Of a stretch of DNA of 17,621 bases, positions 1 to 6,808 are shown piece after piece (within the stretch, counting starts at the first letter, position 1; every line of letters begins with the position of its first letter). The notes under the pieces were generated by a model. It worked only from the letters and a program-made list of their open reading frames with translations. It was not told the DNA's origin and did not search any database. This DNA is from Campylobacterota bacterium (lineage in GTDB: Bacteria; Campylobacterota; Campylobacteria; Campylobacterales; JAADDG01): positions 1 to 17,621 of the forward strand of contig JAADDG010000206.1 in NCBI GenBank assembly GCA_013154075.1, written 5' to 3'. A program made the translations under genes and the position numbers.

Positions 1-1
1 C

Positions 2-349
2 AAACCCTCTCTATACGCTTCCATTCCATATAACACTTACGTAAAGAATAATATCTCTTCATATGAGGGATATTATGCAAGCGTATTTTATGTCTATATA
101 GCCTCTTTGGGAGTTAAGATTATAGCGGAAGACGTAACAAGCAGAGGAAGGATAGATTTTACGGTTTTTATCAAAGACAAAATTTATATATTTGAGTTTA
201 AAGTAACGAATGAAGATCTTCTCTCTCAGATAAAAAAGAAAAGATATTATGAGAAGTACCTAAAGGAAAACAAAGAGATAATATTGGTTGGAATAAAGTT
301 TGATGAAGAGGAGAAAAACATAAAAGAGCTTGTGTGGGAGAGGGTTTGA
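2..349 (+). CDS. C-terminal part of AAA-ATPase-like / PD-(D/E)XK nuclease-superfamily protein (5' end outside window)
   Basis: The frame is open from base 2 to the TGA at 347-349, so this is the last 115 or so residues of a longer protein. The visible part begins with SIPYNTYVKNN and YEGYYASVFYVY, followed by SRGRID and then IFEFKV, a core typical of the PD-(D/E)XK domain found at the C-terminus of the DUF1703 AAA-ATPase-like proteins (PDDEXK_9). The Asp of GRID and the Glu and Lys of EFK fit the nuclease-fold active site. These proteins are common and often multicopy in Bacteroidetes and some Campylobacterota; their role is not well established and the nuclease activity is mostly predicted. 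A TTG at 107 could be mistaken for a start, but the conserved domain continues upstream of it. Confidence 0.8.
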   Translation, partial: KPSLYASIPYNTYVKNNISSYEGYYASVFYVYIASLGVKIIAEDVTSRGRIDFTVFIKDKIYIFEFKVTNEDLLSQIKKKRYYEKYLKENKEIILVGIKFDEEEKNIKELVWERV

Positions 350-374
350 GATTGGCGGGTATAAAGGAGACGGT

Positions 375-1496
375 GTGAATGAGAGAGTTGACAATATTTC
401 TCCTTTTATCGTGATGGAGATAGTAAGAGAAGCTGGAAGATTTGAAGATGCGATCCATTTTGAGGTGGGACAGCCCGATCTTCCTCCTTCTTTAAAAGTT
501 AAAGAGGCATTGCTTAAAGCCATTGAGGATAAGAGATATTCTTATACCGAGAGTTTGGGCTTGGAAGCTCTTAGAGAAAAAATAAAAGATCACTACAAAA
601 GGATCTATAATGTCTCTATAAAAAAAGAGAATATCTTAATAACGCCCGGTACGAGCGGAGCTTTTTTGGTCGTTTATTCCCTTGTTTGCGATTATAAAAA
701 TCGGTTGGGTTTTTGTGATCCCGGATATCCCTGCTATAAGAATTTCTCTTATCTTTTGGATATAGAGCCCGTTTTTATAGAAGTTTTTAAAGATAGCGAT
801 TATCAAATTACTCCAAATCATCTAAAAAACAAAAAACTAAAAGCTCTTCAGATTTCAAATCCGGCAAATCCTACGGGAAATATTTATGAGAGAGATAATT
901 TAAAAAATTTGATAGAGTATTGTGAAAAGAGAGATATCGCTTTTATTTCCGATGAGCTTTATCACGGTCTGGTTTATGACGGAGAGGTAAGCAGTGCTTT
1001 GGAGTTTAGTGAAAATGTTTTTGTTATAAACGGTTTTTCTAAATATTTTTGTATGCCCGGCTTTAGGGTAGGGTGGGCGATAATTCCTGATAGATTTATA
1101 AAAAAGGCCGAAGAGATAGCTCAAAATCTATTCATCTCCGCTCCCACTTTGTCTCAATTTGCCGTTTTGGAGGCTTTTGATTATGAATATTTAAATAAAG
1201 TGAGAGAGACTTTTAGAAAAAGAAGAGATTTTTTATACAAAGAGCTTAAAGATATTTTTGAAATTCCCTCTTTTCCGAAAGGAGCTTTCTATCTTTGGGC
1301 TGATGTGTCAAAATACGGTTATGATAGCAGGAAATTTTCAAAGATGCTTTTGGAGAAAGCCCATGTAGCGGTAACTCCGGGAGTCGATTTTGGAAAGAAT
1401 CAAACAGATAAATTTATAAGATTCGCTTATACTACCGATATTAAGAAGATGAGAGAGGGAGTTTCTAGAATAAGAGAATTTATAAAAAATATTTAA
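375..1496 (+). CDS. Pyridoxal-phosphate-dependent aminotransferase, class I/II (AspC-like)
   Basis: A fold-type I aminotransferase of about 373 residues. In the numbering from the chosen start it shows GQPD near 32-35, NPANPTG at 162-168 (substrate-carboxylate and phosphate region), DELYH at 193-197 (the Asp binds the PLP ring nitrogen) and GFSKYF with the PLP-binding Lys at about 223, followed by PGFRVGW. This is the subfamily of aspartate/aromatic/alanine transaminases; the substrate cannot be read from sequence. I place the start at GTG 375 because AAGGAG-like AGGAG at 365-369 lies five bases upstream. The reading frame extends further upstream to TTG 330, but that would overlap the preceding gene and lacks a ribosome site. 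It starts 25 bases after the previous gene and converges with the response-regulator remnant on the other strand. Confidence 0.93.
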   Translation: MNERVDNISPFIVMEIVREAGRFEDAIHFEVGQPDLPPSLKVKEALLKAIEDKRYSYTESLGLEALREKIKDHYKRIYNVSIKKENILITPGTSGAFLVVYSLVCDYKNRLGFCDPGYPCYKNFSYLLDIEPVFIEVFKDSDYQITPNHLKNKKLKALQISNPANPTGNIYERDNLKNLIEYCEKRDIAFISDELYHGLVYDGEVSSALEFSENVFVINGFSKYFCMPGFRVGWAIIPDRFIKKAEEIAQNLFISAPTLSQFAVLEAFDYEYLNKVRETFRKRRDFLYKELKDIFEIPSFPKGAFYLWADVSKYGYDSRKFSKMLLEKAHVAVTPGVDFGKNQTDKFIRFAYTTDIKKMREGVSRIREFIKNI

Positions 1497-1516
1497 TATT
1501 TATATCTCTCTTTTGT

Positions 1517-1582
1517 TTATAGAAATTCATTTAAGTATTCAAAGAAGATATCTAAGAGTTTCGGATCGAAATGTTTCCCATA
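1517..1582 (-). pseudogene. Remnant of the HD-GYP domain C-terminus (out of frame with the REC-PAS gene)
   Basis: Reading the - strand from 1582 down to the TAA at 1519-1517 gives YGKHFDPKLLDIFFEYLNEFL before the stop. GKHFDP followed by an L-x-x-F helix is the characteristic end of HD-GYP domains in REC-HD-GYP proteins. It overlaps the last codons of the REC-PAS gene, shifted by one base relative to it. The catalytic core between the ESRSE entrance and GKHFDP, normally well over 100 residues with the HD and GYP motifs, is absent. The simplest explanation is an internal deletion that also broke the frame. A sequencing error alone could not remove the core. Confidence 0.8.
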
Positions 1583-2448
1583 TCTTTGCTTGACTCTTCG
1601 GATCTACTTTCCATAATTTCTCCGAGTGTAAAAAGAAGTTTGGTTTGCGTATGGTATATCTCTTTGGTTAGTTCCACTATTTTGGTTATATCAAAATGTA
1701 TCGCTATGATTTCTATAATATTTCCTTTCAAATCCGTTATCGGAGTAAAAGTTGCTTTTAGATATAAAAGCGCCCCGTTTTTCGCTTTGTATCTTGTGAT
1801 AGTTTCATAGCTCTTTTTGTTTTTTATCTCCTTTGTAAACTTATCTTTTATGTTATCGATACATAGCGAAAAGTAGTCTCTGTCTATCAACTCATCCTTG
1901 TCGAATTTCATAAGATTTGCGAAAGTATCGTTACAAAATATGATTTTTCCGTCTTTATCGGTTTTTAGAAACAGAGTGCTTTTATCTATGGCCTCTTGAT
2001 ATTGATGCAGAAATCTTCTTGTTTTCTTGATTTCTCTTTTTAAAAAGATATTTTTCGCTATTTTCGCTATTTTTTCGGTCATAAAAAGGAGATCTACGGG
2101 TTTTGGAAGATAGTCGCTTATTTCGATCTCTATCGCTTTGAACAGATAGTTGCTGTCGGTAAAAGCGGTGGTTACTATGACGGGAATTTCGGGATCGATC
2201 TCTTTTATTGCGGATGCCATCTCCAATCCGTTTAGTTTCGGCATTTGTATATCGGTAATTACGATATCCGGCCTATATTTTTTGAAAAGTTCCAATCCTT
2301 CTTCTCCGTTGGAGGCTACAAATAGCTCTTTTGCTCTTTTTTCGAGAAAAAACGCTATCTCTTCTTGTGCGGAGATATCGTCTTCTACATAAAGTATTTT
2401 GCACTCTTTGATGTATTTTAATAGGTCGTTTGGCAGATTTCCGCTCAT
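1552..2448 (-). CDS. REC-PAS response regulator, truncated (HD-GYP output domain deleted)
   Basis: A 298-residue protein. Residues 15-135 form a receiver domain with the acidic pair D23-D24, phospho-acceptor D66 (in VITDIQMP), T93/T94 and K116 (YLPKPVD). Residues 150-258 form a PAS domain ending in HFDITKIVEL. It then enters the sequence TQTKLLFTLGEIMESRSEESSK, which in full-length relatives is the entrance to an HD-GYP c-di-GMP phosphodiesterase domain. Here the protein stops about ten residues later with an unrelated tail (MGNISIRNS). The missing domain's final segment is still present downstream in a different frame (see the remnant entry). The product may therefore be a phosphoreceiver without output, or a dead gene. 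An AAGG eight bases before the ATG at 2448 supports the start. Confidence 0.85.
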   Translation of the reverse strand: MSGNLPNDLLKYIKECKILYVEDDISAQEEIAFFLEKRAKELFVASNGEEGLELFKKYRPDIVITDIQMPKLNGLEMASAIKEIDPEIPVIVTTAFTDSNYLFKAIEIEISDYLPKPVDLLFMTEKIAKIAKNIFLKREIKKTRRFLHQYQEAIDKSTLFLKTDKDGKIIFCNDTFANLMKFDKDELIDRDYFSLCIDNIKDKFTKEIKNKKSYETITRYKAKNGALLYLKATFTPITDLKGNIIEIIAIHFDITKIVELTKEIYHTQTKLLFTLGEIMESRSEESSKDMGNISIRNS

Positions 2449-2563
2449 TTATTTAACCTTTTGCCGTTTTTTTACATAGATATCGGCATTTTCTCTATTT
2501 TGTAAAATTTTTTATACTTTTATAACTTCCTCTTTTTAGTTCGTTATTTTATTTCGGACATAT

Positions 2564-2589
2564 AAAGGCCGATTTCGGTGCCTTTTTTT
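2564..2589. terminator. Possible intrinsic terminator between mazF-like gene and REC-PAS gene
   Basis: AAAGGC at 2564-2569 pairs with GCCTTT at 2580-2585, with a short CG/CG pairing inside the loop. A T-run follows on the + strand (2583-2589). On the - strand, which carries the flanking genes, the stem is followed only by TATATGT. It therefore looks better as a + strand terminator, and its use by the - strand genes is uncertain. Confidence 0.4.
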
Positions 2590-2632
2590 CTCTTTCGTGG
2601 TTTTTGATTTGTAGTTTTTTAGGAGTTTTATT

Positions 2633-3163
2633 TCATACGTCGTTAAATAAAAGATTCAACCTCTTTTTTACCTCTTTCTCCTCTTTTTGTGTAAGAGAGG
2701 TGACTTTTCCCTTTTTGAAAAGTATTCTATCGCTCGATACTATTCCAAGGGCGTTGCAGACGATTTCGCTTGTTTTTACGAGGTTGTCTCTTTTTTCTAT
2801 TCTAACTCTATAATCCCCTCCAAGCAGTCTTGAAGTAAGAGGCATTACCAAGATAGTATGATAGAGATTTAGTTTTACGGCCCTATTTAGTTTGTCGTTT
2901 TGATAAATTAAGACCGGTCTTATTTTGCCGCTTTTATCGGGGGCAAGATCCGCAAAATATATCTCTCCCTTTTTAAAGAGCGGCATGGGAGAGGTTTTGT
3001 CGAAGTTTTCCTCCAAAGCCTCCAAATAGGCTTTTTTCTGGGTGTTCGGACGGCATATGAATGTACCGAGATTTCTCTCAAGCCACTCTTTGTATTCTAA
3101 ATCTTCTATGCTCTCTAATATTTCTTGAAATTTTTTTAATTTACTCTCTTTAAACGGATTCAT
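2633..3163 (-). CDS. MazF/PemK-family endoribonuclease toxin-like protein with N-terminal extension, no partner antitoxin seen
   Basis: A 176-residue protein. Residues about 60-176 match the MazF/PemK/CcdB fold: KKGEIYFADL (64-73), RPVLIYQND (82-90), VMPLTSRL (106-113) and SEIVCNALG followed by ISSDR-like VSSDRI. Family members are sequence-specific mRNA interferases. Here the fold is preceded by about 60 charged, helical residues not found in classical MazF of roughly 110 residues. No small antitoxin gene lies on either side: upstream is the divergent amidohydrolase gene and downstream the REC-PAS gene. The extension might act in cis as an antitoxin, or the antitoxin may be elsewhere. There is no ribosome site before the ATG, and the likely -10 box lies so close that the mRNA could be leaderless. 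Confidence 0.8.
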   Translation of the reverse strand: MNPFKESKLKKFQEILESIEDLEYKEWLERNLGTFICRPNTQKKAYLEALEENFDKTSPMPLFKKGEIYFADLAPDKSGKIRPVLIYQNDKLNRAVKLNLYHTILVMPLTSRLLGGDYRVRIEKRDNLVKTSEIVCNALGIVSSDRILFKKGKVTSLTQKEEKEVKKRLNLLFNDV

Positions 3164-3169
3164 TCGATT

Positions 3170-3178
3170 ATTGTATCA
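3170..3178 (-). promoter_or_regulatory. Extended -10 promoter of mazF-like gene
   Basis: On the - strand the sequence reads TGATACAAT, a close match to the extended -10 form TGnTAnAAT. Transcription would start at about 3163-3164, which is the first base of the ATG. It faces away from the similar TGCTACAAT box of the amidohydrolase gene, giving a compact divergent promoter pair. Confidence 0.55.
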
Positions 3179-3196
3179 CAATTATTTTTAGAAAAA

Positions 3197-3205
3197 TGCT
3201 ACAAT
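3197..3205 (+). promoter_or_regulatory. Extended -10 promoter of the amidohydrolase-lipoprotein-hydrolase unit
   Basis: TGCTACAAT fits the extended -10 consensus TGnTATAAT with one mismatch. It lies 20 bases before the ATG at 3226, which is preceded by an AAAAAGGA ribosome site. No -35 box is apparent, as is usual in Campylobacterota. Confidence 0.6.
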
Positions 3206-3225
3206 AAAGAAAAAAGGATTTTGCG

Positions 3226-4131
3226 ATGGTAGGCTACCTTTATGATCCTATTTTTACTCTGCACGAAACCGGCAATCATATAGAAAACAAAAATAGAGTG
3301 ATGTTCATAAACGATATGATAAGAAGCGATTTTAGCTATTATCCTATAGAAGTTAGCTCTTATGATAAAAGAGATCTTTATAGAATTCATGACGATAGCT
3401 ATGTGGATTGGGTGGAAGAGGGGTATGAAAACGGTGTTAGGATGATATTAAACAGTGATACGATTCTATCTCCAAAAAGTTACGAAGTGGCTTTAACCGC
3501 CGCAACTTGCACCAAAAACGTGATAGATCTTTTTAAAAGAAAAGAGATAAATACAGCTTTTTTGAATCTAAGACCTCCGGGTCATCATGCCGAGAGGATG
3601 ATGGGGCAGGGATTTTGTATATTCAATAATGTAGCGATGATGGCAAAGTATGCTCAAGATGCCGGTTATAAAAAGGTGATGATCATAGATTTTGATGTTC
3701 ATCACGGAAACGGGACTCAGGATATTTTTTACAAAGACGATACGGTTTTTTATTTTAGTACTCATGAGAGAAACAATTATCCCTATTTTACTGGAAGCGA
3801 AGAAGAAAGAGGAGAGGGGAGAGGCTTGGGATTTAATTTGAACAAACCTTATGAAGATAATATAGAGGATGAGGAGTTTTTGGCTCTTTATGAGGATTTG
3901 CCGAAAGATTTCGATTTCGATATAGTGCTGGTATCGGCCGGATATGATTTGATGAAAGATGAGGCGATATCGAGTGCGAATATCACTTTTGCGGGACTTG
4001 AGAGGCTTGTTAGAAAGATAGTCGATTTTAGCAAAGATAAACCTTTGGCCTTTTTGCTTGAGGGGGGATACAATCTCGACTCTTTGGTAAAGAGCGCGGA
4101 AATAACATTCGGGGTACTTAGTGAGAGATGA
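3226..4131 (+). CDS. Histone-deacetylase-superfamily zinc amidohydrolase (AcuC/HDAC-like)
   Basis: A 301-residue class II HDAC-type deacetylase. RPPGHH holds the active-site histidine pair H120-H121. DFDVHHGNG supplies zinc ligands D157 and H159, SAGYD supplies the third ligand D241, and EGGYN supplies the transition-state tyrosine Y282. All catalytic residues are present, so activity is expected. Bacterial relatives act on small acetylated amides such as acetylpolyamines, or on acetyl-lysine; the substrate here is unknown. A ribosome site AAAAAGGA lies just upstream of the ATG, and the stop codon overlaps the next gene's start (ATGA), so the two are co-translated. It is the first gene of a three-gene unit. 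Confidence 0.93.
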   Translation: MVGYLYDPIFTLHETGNHIENKNRVMFINDMIRSDFSYYPIEVSSYDKRDLYRIHDDSYVDWVEEGYENGVRMILNSDTILSPKSYEVALTAATCTKNVIDLFKRKEINTAFLNLRPPGHHAERMMGQGFCIFNNVAMMAKYAQDAGYKKVMIIDFDVHHGNGTQDIFYKDDTVFYFSTHERNNYPYFTGSEEERGEGRGLGFNLNKPYEDNIEDEEFLALYEDLPKDFDFDIVLVSAGYDLMKDEAISSANITFAGLERLVRKIVDFSKDKPLAFLLEGGYNLDSLVKSAEITFGVLSER

Positions 4132-4529
4132 AAAAGATAGTTTTATTGGCTTTTTTGTTTGTTTTAAGCGGATGCGGAGTAGGGATGAAGAGTGATTGCT
4201 CACCATCTATAAACAGGGCTTTTGCCTGGGTGGATAGGATGCCCAAAATTTCTTCGAAATCTCCCGTTGTTACCGTGAAGTTGGAAGTTTTAAAAAAAGG
4301 TTGCGACGATTTGAAAATATCGGATGCTAAAGCGGTGTTTAAAGAAGGTAGCTGTGCTTTCAAAGAGGTTTCGAAAGAAAATATGAAAGAGAAAATAACA
4401 TTTGTATTGAAAGGGTGCGAAGAGATATGGAATCTAAAAAAGTTTAAATTAAAGCTTCGTTTGATCGATGATAAAGGAAGAGAATATATTATGGATTCGA
4501 AAGATTTGGTTGTTAGAAAAGTTTATTAA
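4128..4529 (+). CDS. Small secreted lipoprotein of unknown function
   Basis: A 133-residue protein with a lipoprotein signal peptide: MKK, a hydrophobic stretch and the lipobox LSGC with lipidated C16. The mature part has four further cysteines (C24, C59, C76, C97), which could form two disulfides, and it alternates short hydrophobic and charged segments (VVTVKLEVLKKG, KFKLKLRLIDDKGREY) that suggest a beta-sandwich. I do not recognise a family. The ATG overlaps the end of the amidohydrolase gene by four bases, and the hydrolase lipoprotein follows 11 bases downstream, so it belongs to the same transcription unit. Confidence 0.75.
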   Translation: MKKIVLLAFLFVLSGCGVGMKSDCSPSINRAFAWVDRMPKISSKSPVVTVKLEVLKKGCDDLKISDAKAVFKEGSCAFKEVSKENMKEKITFVLKGCEEIWNLKKFKLKLRLIDDKGREYIMDSKDLVVRKVY

Positions 4530-4540
4530 AGGAGTGAAAA

Positions 4541-5731
4541 ATGATAAGGAAATTTTTTTATGTTTTGGTAGTGGGAGTGCTGTTGACTTTTTTTAGCGGT
4601 TGCGGAGGCGGCGATAACGAAGATAATAGTATCGTAAAACATCCGGGAGACGTTGTAAGTCTCACAAAAACCGCAACTTACGATCAAGATACGATGAAGC
4701 AGATACTCGATCAAATGCAGATTCCGTCTCAGCAAGTCTTCGGGATAGAGGTTTTTACGCTCGTTTACAAAACTTTGGATAGATTCGGCAATTTGATAAA
4801 CGCTTCGGGGCTGTTGGCGGTGCCGATGGGAATCGATTTCCCCACTCCCTTAGTTAGCGATCAGCACGGAACCGTTTTTAATGACGAGGAGATTCCTTCC
4901 AGAAATCCTCTAAACGCTTCCGTCATTCTCTTTACCGCGCTTAGAGGATATATGCTTGCTATGCCCGATTATATAGGATATGGAGCAAGCAGTGACAAAG
5001 TGCATCCCTATCTTATAGAGGAGCCTTCCGCAAGAGCCGTGGTGGATATGTTAAGAGCCGTAAAGAGGATATCCTCTATAAAGAATTTTCCTTTGGGAGA
5101 CAAGCTCTTTTTGTCCGGCTATTCCGAGGGCGGATATGTGACTATGGCGGCTTTAAAAAAGATTCAAGAGGATCTTTTCGATGAGTTTAGGGTGACGGCG
5201 GCGGCTCCTATGGCGGGACCTTACGATCTTAAACAAACGGCTGACGTATTTTTGCTTCAAGGGATGCTTAGCTACTCTCCTTTCGTAGCCTATTTGGTTT
5301 ATGCTTACGACGAGTATTACGGTTGGAATAGACTAAAAAAGATCGTAAACGAACCGTATGCCGACAAACTTCCCGCTTTGTTTGATGGTACTAAGAGTTC
5401 GGATTATATCTATAACGCTTTGACAAACGTTACCAACGAGCTCTTTAGGCCCGATTTTCTGGCTTCTTATTTTGCGGGAGGGGAGGAGTATTTCAAAAGG
5501 GCCCTTGTGGATAACTCCCCTATAGATTGGACTCCGAGAATGCCTCTTAGACTCATTCACTGCACCGATGATCCTATCGTGCCTTTTTTCAATACTCAAA
5601 CGGCTTTCGATAACTTCGTTCAAAACGGAGCTAAAGATGTGGAGCTTGTAAGTTTGGACGGAGACGATCATGTAGAGTGTGCCGGTCCCGCATATCTTGA
5701 TGCGGCTTCATATTTCGATTCCTTTAGATAA
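4541..5731 (+). CDS. Secreted alpha/beta-hydrolase lipoprotein (lipase/prolyl-oligopeptidase-like)
   Basis: A 396-residue protein with a lipobox FSGC (C21), followed by a Gly/Asp/Asn linker. The alpha/beta-hydrolase domain shows the nucleophile elbow LSGYSEGG with Ser195, Asp344 in HCTDDPIVPF and His377 in DGDDHVECAG, forming a complete Ser-Asp-His triad. A strand MPDYIGYGAS at 141-150 carries the oxyanion-side loop typical of secretory lipase/esterase relatives. It should sit on the outer or inner membrane facing the periplasm or surface; the ester or peptide substrate is unknown. AAGGAG seven bases before the ATG supports the start. It ends 4 bases before a strong terminator, closing the unit. 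Confidence 0.88.
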   Translation: MIRKFFYVLVVGVLLTFFSGCGGGDNEDNSIVKHPGDVVSLTKTATYDQDTMKQILDQMQIPSQQVFGIEVFTLVYKTLDRFGNLINASGLLAVPMGIDFPTPLVSDQHGTVFNDEEIPSRNPLNASVILFTALRGYMLAMPDYIGYGASSDKVHPYLIEEPSARAVVDMLRAVKRISSIKNFPLGDKLFLSGYSEGGYVTMAALKKIQEDLFDEFRVTAAAPMAGPYDLKQTADVFLLQGMLSYSPFVAYLVYAYDEYYGWNRLKKIVNEPYADKLPALFDGTKSSDYIYNALTNVTNELFRPDFLASYFAGGEEYFKRALVDNSPIDWTPRMPLRLIHCTDDPIVPFFNTQTAFDNFVQNGAKDVELVSLDGDDHVECAGPAYLDAASYFDSFR

Positions 5732-5734
5732 CAG

Positions 5735-5756
5735 GGGAGATTTTTCTCCCTTTTTT
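5735..5756 (+). terminator. Intrinsic terminator after the hydrolase lipoprotein gene
   Basis: GGGAGA at 5735-5740 pairs with TCTCCC at 5745-5750 around a TTTT loop, and six T residues follow at 5751-5756. This is a canonical intrinsic terminator. Confidence 0.9.
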
Positions 5757-5859
5757 CTCTCTTTATCCCCGTTTTTTTAAAAAACTCACTTTTTCTTAAA
5801 CAATAATTTTTAAAAGTAAATAATTCATTTATAACTTAAAAATTTTTATATTTGTTGGT

Positions 5860-5865
5860 TATAAT
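5860..5865 (+). promoter_or_regulatory. -10 box of the OmpR-family regulator gene
   Basis: A perfect TATAAT preceded by TTGGT, in a long AT-rich stretch. Transcription would begin near 5872, leaving about 65 bases before the GTG start at 5938. No -35 consensus is seen. Confidence 0.55.
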
Positions 5866-5937
5866 AATTTTGCGGTGGGAAAGAATTTTTATTTATTGAC
5901 GATATTTTTCATAATCAGCGAGTGCGGGGGCTTTGAA

Positions 5938-6585
5938 GTGAATTTGATGGTGGTTAGCGACGATCTTTATTACAAAAGAAGAATCAGGTACTATTTCGAA
6001 GAATATGACTTCAATGTAAAGACTTTCGAGAGTATAGATGAAGTATTTTTAAGTGAAAGTCTGTACGATTTTGATATTTTAATTTTAGATATAGATTCTA
6101 ATAAAGAGGACAGATTTGAGATCTTGGAATATCTAAAAAAGAATTTTTTCGGTATCCCCTCTTTGGTGATAAGCAACAAAAAAGAGATTCTCTATATCAA
6201 AAAAGCTTTCAATATGGGCTCTTACGACTATATCAAAAAGCCTTTCGAGATGGAAGAGTTAAAGCTTAGGATAGAGAATATCTTAAGATATACCAAATAT
6301 CAAAAGGAGATTCCTATAAACAAAGAGGTGAAATATAACTTGGCTAAAAGAGAGCTGCTTTGTGAAGATAGAAAAATTTTTCTTACCAAAAAACAGGATA
6401 AAATATTGTATTTTTTGGTAAGAAATAGAGGAAAGATAGTGCCTTTGGATATATTGGGAGAGTATGTTTGGAATGAAGAAATTAAAAATTTTAAAACAAT
6501 TTCAAGTCATATAAGAGATATTCACAAAAAACTCGGCAGAAAAATTATTAAAAACGTAAAAGGAATAGGCTACATAATAGAATAA
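5938..6585 (+). CDS. Orphan OmpR/PhoB-family response regulator
   Basis: A 215-residue protein from GTG 5938. The receiver domain (1-118) has the acidic pair D8-D9, phospho-acceptor D51 (ILILDID), S79 in place of the usual Thr/Ser, and K101 in IKKPF. The winged-helix DNA-binding domain (about 130-215) has LTKKQDKILYFLVRN, TISSHIRDIHKKLG and VKGIGYII. The frame opens earlier at GTG 5875, but the extra 21 residues are hydrophobic and unlike the family. The G-rich stretch GCGGGGG at about 5924-5930 is placed correctly for GTG 5938. No histidine kinase gene is next to it. It sits directly upstream of the amyloid-like cluster in the same direction, so it is the natural candidate for its regulator; this is inference. 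Confidence 0.88.
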   Translation: MNLMVVSDDLYYKRRIRYYFEEYDFNVKTFESIDEVFLSESLYDFDILILDIDSNKEDRFEILEYLKKNFFGIPSLVISNKKEILYIKKAFNMGSYDYIKKPFEMEELKLRIENILRYTKYQKEIPINKEVKYNLAKRELLCEDRKIFLTKKQDKILYFLVRNRGKIVPLDILGEYVWNEEIKNFKTISSHIRDIHKKLGRKIIKNVKGIGYIIE

Positions 6586-6714
6586 CTCCGGTTAAAAAAT
6601 TTTTCTATAAATTTACATTCAATCAACTGCTTAAATACAAAAAAATTTATAGTATCTTTAAAAAATAAATATAAGATTAAATTTTTTTTAAAAAGTTTAA
6701 AAAATAAACACAAT

Positions 6715-6730
6715 CTGCACATTTTTTGCA
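6715..6730 (+). promoter_or_regulatory. Possible sigma-54 promoter of the amyloid-like repeat gene
   Basis: CTGCACA-TTTT-TTGCA matches the sigma-54 pattern TGGCACG-N4-TTGCW with exact spacing (11 bases from the second -24 G to the -12 G). The first G of the -24 GG pair is T here, which weakens the call. An extended sigma-70 -10 overlaps downstream, so both are listed. Confidence 0.35.
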
Positions 6731-6738
6731 CTTATCTA

Positions 6739-6747
6739 TGAGATAAT
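6739..6747 (+). promoter_or_regulatory. Possible extended -10 (sigma-70) promoter of the amyloid-like repeat gene
   Basis: TGAGATAAT fits TGn plus a five-of-six TATAAT match. The upstream sequence is AT-rich with T-tracts. The start would be near 6754, giving a leader of about 55 bases that includes a hairpin at 6754-6782. Confidence 0.45.
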
Positions 6748-6753
6748 TCCTCT

Positions 6754-6782
6754 ATAGGAAAGTAAAACTCACTTTTCCCTAT
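6754..6782 (+). promoter_or_regulatory. Hairpin in the leader of the amyloid-like repeat gene
   Basis: ATAGGAAAGT at 6754-6763 pairs with ACTTTTCCCTAT at 6771-6782 (ten pairs, two single-base bulges) around the loop AAAACTC. The sequence AAAACTCACTTTT here also occurs upstream of the regulator gene at 5781-5793. It could be an mRNA structure protecting the 5' end, or an operator half-symmetric at the DNA level. Confidence 0.45.
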
Positions 6783-6808
6783 CCTACAAAAACAAAAAGG
6801 AGTCAGAG

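Noticed and set aside
330..374. Upstream TTG start of the aminotransferase
   Set aside because: It overlaps the previous gene and lacks a ribosome site, while GTG 375 has AGGAG five bases upstream and gives the usual family N-terminus.
1552..1582. A simple one-base sequencing frameshift in the REC-PAS gene
   Set aside because: Correcting the frame would not restore the HD-GYP core, which is missing from the DNA, so a deletion is needed in addition.
3568..4206. A 212-residue - strand open frame opposite the amidohydrolase gene
   Set aside because: The + strand gene carries all catalytic motifs of its family, while the - strand frame shows no recognisable motif or ribosome site.
5875..5937. 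GTG 5875 as start of the OmpR-type regulator
   Set aside because: The added residues are hydrophobic and unlike response regulators, and they would lie at the predicted transcription start; GTG 5938 follows a G-rich ribosome site and gives a normal receiver N-terminus.
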